Shown here in pieces: positions 6,180-7,846 of a stretch of DNA of 7,846 nucleotides; positions within the stretch are counted from its first letter, which is position 1, and each line of letters opens with the position of its first letter. The DNA comes from an uncultured Collinsella sp. GTDB taxonomy: Bacteria > Actinomycetota > Coriobacteriia > Coriobacteriales > Coriobacteriaceae. Below the pieces are notes generated by a model. The model was not told where the DNA came from, made no database searches, and was given only the letters and a program-made list of their open reading frames with translations. The stretch is from assembly GCA_900555225.1 (NCBI GenBank), contig USKL01000060.1, positions 1-7,846 of the forward strand, given 5' to 3'. The position numbers and the translations under genes were made by a program.

Positions 6180-6304
6180 GGGAGGGACGAGGGCTTAGTT
6201 CCCCAATCGTCCTCGGGCATGCAAAAAGCCTCGCTGCGCACTTCGTGCGGCGAGGCTTTTTGCCCCCTGCGGAAAGATTGGGGAACTAAGCCCTCGTCCC
6301 TCCC
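6180..6304. repeat. Perfect 29-bp inverted repeat enclosing a terminator
   Basis: Bases 6180-6208 and 6276-6304 are exact reverse complements over 29 bp and flank a 67-base spacer that itself contains a strong hairpin (6221-6263). The element sits between the convergent aldolase and HAD genes. The outer arm starts GGGAGGGACGAGGGC. Such a length goes beyond a simple terminator. It may be a palindromic intergenic repeat, a folded 3' RNA element, or the ends of a very small non-coding mobile unit; no transposase is present and no flanking target duplication was recognised. Confidence 0.85.
6221..6263. terminator. Bidirectional intrinsic terminator
   Basis: GCAAAAAGCCTCGC (6221-6234) pairs perfectly with 6250-6263 (14 bp). 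An inner stem (6237-6241 with 6245-6249) continues it across a two-base bulge to a three-base loop. The A5 run on one arm and T5 run on the other give a T-tract in both directions, suiting the convergent aldolase (plus) and HAD gene (minus). Confidence 0.85.
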
Positions 6305-6367
6305 AAGTTGACCTGCTCGAGGTCGTCGCCCTTGTGGCGTTGGGGCTGAAAGGGTGGGACGCGGGGG

Positions 6368-6991
6368 TTATTTGGTTGTTAGGGTTAGTAGGTCGTTGGG
6401 GGTTTTGAGGTTGTAGGTGGCGTTTGGGATGTCTTGGTGTGATCCCCATGCCGCTCTGGCAAAACTGACCCCTGCCGAAGTTGCGCATTGTTCGTCGTAG
6501 ACGGTGTCGCCAACGTAGACGACGTTGCCAGGATTCGCGCCCGTACGCCGGAGATATTCGAGCATGGGAGCGGGTGCGGGTTTATGTTCGGTTGTGTCTT
6601 CGACAAGGATGATGTGCTCAAAATACTTATCGAAGCCAAGGGGCGCAATTTCTTCTGCGTATTCGTCGCGCGCACGTGAGGAGACGATGCCAAGTTTGCA
6701 GCCGCTATCGGCGAGTTTTGCGATGGCTTCAAGCAAACCTGGAAACACGCTGATGGTGCTTTTAAAGTTGGCGGCAACTTGGCACCAGCGATCCAACGTT
6801 GCCTGCGAGTAGATCCCAAGTTTCTCAAGGGCATCCTTGCCGGGTATGCCGAGGGCAAAGTCAAGCTCGTGTCGGGGGAGCGTTTTGCCGGTTTCTTCTT
6901 GGATAATCTGGCCAAGCGATGACAGCACGCTTTCTTCTGTATCTGCCAATGTCCCATCAACGTCAAATACGATATGGTCAAAGTGCTTCAT
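6368..6991 (-). CDS. HAD-superfamily phosphatase (phosphoglycolate-phosphatase-like)
   Basis: The 207-residue protein is a subfamily IA haloacid-dehalogenase-like hydrolase, the usual size for PGP/beta-phosphoglucomutase-like members. Motif I is FDVDGTL (D10 nucleophile, D12 acid/base). An alpha-helical cap spans roughly 16-85. Motif II is IVSSRA (S104), the motif III lysine is K137 in HKPAPAPM, and motif IV is GDTVYDEQCA (D162, D166), so all catalytic residues are present. It probably dephosphorylates a small phosphorylated metabolite in the cytoplasm; the substrate cannot be inferred. The ATG at 6991 has a strong AGAGGAG element with seven bases between it and the start. It lies 56 bases downstream of an AraC-family gene fragment on the same strand and may be co-transcribed with it. 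The C-terminus faces the terminator hairpin at 6221-6263. Confidence 0.9.
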   Translation of the reverse strand: MKHFDHIVFDVDGTLADTEESVLSSLGQIIQEETGKTLPRHELDFALGIPGKDALEKLGIYSQATLDRWCQVAANFKSTISVFPGLLEAIAKLADSGCKLGIVSSRARDEYAEEIAPLGFDKYFEHIILVEDTTEHKPAPAPMLEYLRRTGANPGNVVYVGDTVYDEQCATSAGVSFARAAWGSHQDIPNATYNLKTPNDLLTLTTK

Positions 6992-7047
6992 ATGATTGCT
7001 CCTCTCTGTTGTTTGCCTGCAAGTTTGATGCAGTGACAGAAGAAGGG

Positions 7048-7404
7048 CTAGCGGGATTTCTGCCTGGTGCTATCGAGATTCTGCCTCGCTGCTCGATAGC
7101 TCGAAGGAGTGCATCCCATTTGTTCTTTAAATACCTGGCCAAGATGGCTTGCTGTCGCAAAGCCGCATTGGCGCGCGACTGTCTGGACCGTTCGCGTGGT
7201 GTGTGCCAAAAGTTCGCAAGCACGGTTTACGCGGTATGCACGCAGATATGCCGCCGGGGTCGTTCCTGCGCAAGCTTCGATAATGCGGTAACACTCTCTT
7301 TCGCTTACGCCGGCTGCAGATGCCATCTGGGGCACATCTATAGCGGCTGCATAGTTTGCGCGGAAATGGAAAACACTAGGGCAAAAAGGAGGGAGCGCAC
7401 ACAT
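7048..7404 (-). CDS. AraC-family regulator, C-terminal DNA-binding domain only (5' end lost at a junction)
   Basis: The open frame codes for 118 residues, of which about the last 105 form a complete AraC/XylS double helix-turn-helix domain: first HTH around IDVPQMASAAGVSERECYRI (22-41), linker helix TPAAYLRAYRVNRACELL (49-66), second HTH around VQTVARQCGFATASHLGQVF (73-92), and the signature ending GCTPSSYR (97-104). Full-length family members usually have a 150-200-residue N-terminal sensor domain, which is missing. The first ten residues (MCALPPFCPS) are read backwards through the leader and ribosome-binding site of the neighbouring tepA, so the genuine AraC sequence ends at about 7365-7375 and the ATG at 7404 is artificial. 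The gene is either truncated by recombination or cut by a chimeric join. It lies upstream of the HAD gene on the same strand. Confidence 0.8.
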   Translation of the reverse strand: MCALPPFCPSVFHFRANYAAAIDVPQMASAAGVSERECYRIIEACAGTTPAAYLRAYRVNRACELLAHTTRTVQTVARQCGFATASHLGQVFKEQMGCTPSSYRAARQNLDSTRQKSR

Positions 7405-7846
7405 GAACTACAGCGCCAACAGCTGCGAAAGCAGCGAAAACGAGAACCGGGACACACCCCAGCAGCAGATCATCGAAATGGGCTCCACGGTGGTAAAGAA
7501 CAAGCGGGGCACCATCCACTGTCTCACCATCATCGGACAGGTGGAGGGCCACACCACCCTGCCGCCCAACGTGAAGACCACCAAGTATGAGCACGTGCTG
7601 CCGCTGCTGACCTCGGTGGAGGAGAAGGATGACGTGGACGGCCTTTTGCTGCTGCTGAACACGGTGGGCGGCGATGTGGAAGCGGGGCTGGCCATTGCGG
7701 AGATGATCGCGGGAATGAAAAAGCCAACGGTGTCTCTGGTGCTGGGCGGCGGACATTCCATCGGTATCCCTCTGGCAGTCTGCACGAAAAAGAGCTTCAT
7801 TACCCCGACAGCCAGCATGACGGTGCATCCCGTGCGCATGACAGGT
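7403..7846 (+). CDS. tepA: TepA-like ClpP-family serine protease, N-terminal part (cut by right edge)
   Basis: The 148 visible residues match the TepA group of ClpP-like (S14, crotonase-fold) proteins, described in Bacillus as a translocation-enhancing protein and common in Firmicutes. After a polar N-terminal tail (1-35), the conserved stretch starts at IIGQVEGHTTLPPNVKTT (43-60). The oxyanion-loop motif is LNTVGGDVEAGLAIAE (85-100), the nucleophile S119 lies in GGGHSIGIP (115-123), and the candidate catalytic histidine is H142 in TVHPVR. The catalytic Asp would lie outside the window. The ATG at 7403 follows AGGAGG (7387-7392) by ten bases. Codon choice (CTG runs, CGG, GGA) looks different from the genes to the left. 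In clostridia tepA commonly neighbours ftsK/spoIIIE; nothing like that is expected beside a galactose locus, which supports a foreign or chimeric origin. Confidence 0.9.
   Translation, partial: MNYSANSCESSENENRDTPQQQIIEMGSTVVKNKRGTIHCLTIIGQVEGHTTLPPNVKTTKYEHVLPLLTSVEEKDDVDGLLLLLNTVGGDVEAGLAIAEMIAGMKKPTVSLVLGGGHSIGIPLAVCTKKSFITPTASMTVHPVRMTG

Noticed and set aside
6919..7590. Plus-strand open frame (223 codons) spanning HAD, AraC and tepA
   Set aside because: It crosses the composition junction and is out of frame with tepA; it has no ribosome-binding site or recognisable domain.
1..7846. Search for CRISPR arrays, phage or defence modules, insertion sequences, tRNA and rRNA
   Set aside because: I saw no regular repeat-spacer pattern, no transposase, integrase or toxin-antitoxin signature and no tRNA-like cloverleaf.

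Overview
The first ~7.37 kb reads as an ordinary chromosomal stretch of a high-GC gut actinobacterium. A Collinsella-like member of the Coriobacteriia is my best guess, from GC-rich codon use, the divergent galactokinase branch, and the mix of sugar genes with an anaerobe's flavodiiron protein. I could not check this against a database. The last ~470 bases look different. They carry the start of a ClpP-like TepA gene of Firmicutes/Clostridia type, joined directly to a beheaded AraC-family gene. That join is most likely an assembly chimera or a recent recombination junction.

Layout. (1) Positions 1-1431, minus strand: a galactose (Leloir) operon, galK followed by the N-terminal part of galT, which runs off the left edge. 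(2) 1432-1769: a divergent control region with three copies of a cre/LacI-type operator, one overlapping the predicted galK -35 box. (3) 1770-2801, plus: a LacI/GalR-family regulator, probably the repressor of galKT and of itself. (4) 2931-4091, plus: fprA, a class A flavodiiron protein with its own promoter, a palindrome at the predicted transcription start, and a strong terminator. (5) 4151-4954, minus: a DeoR-family sugar-phosphate regulator. (6) 4955-5288: a divergent AT-rich control region with a 12-bp direct repeat. (7) 5289-6146, plus: a class II aldolase of the GatY/KbaY/FbaA length class. (8) 6180-6304: a perfect 29-bp inverted repeat enclosing a bidirectional terminator hairpin, between convergent genes. 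(9) 6368-6991, minus: a HAD-family phosphatase. (10) 7048 to about 7375, minus: the C-terminal DNA-binding domain of an AraC-family regulator, upstream of the HAD gene and possibly co-transcribed. (11) 7403-7846, plus: tepA, cut by the right edge.

How they work together. GalK phosphorylates galactose and GalT exchanges it with UDP-glucose; the LacI-type protein, divergent and surrounded by its operators, is the natural candidate to induce the pathway. The DeoR-type regulator and class II aldolase form a second divergent regulator/enzyme pair acting on sugar phosphates. The flavodiiron protein is an independent O2/NO detoxification gene. I found no CRISPR array, phage module, insertion sequence, tRNA or rRNA, and no convincing new multi-gene system. 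The points most worth a second look are the 7.37-kb junction, the nested inverted repeat at 6180-6304 and the triple operator array.
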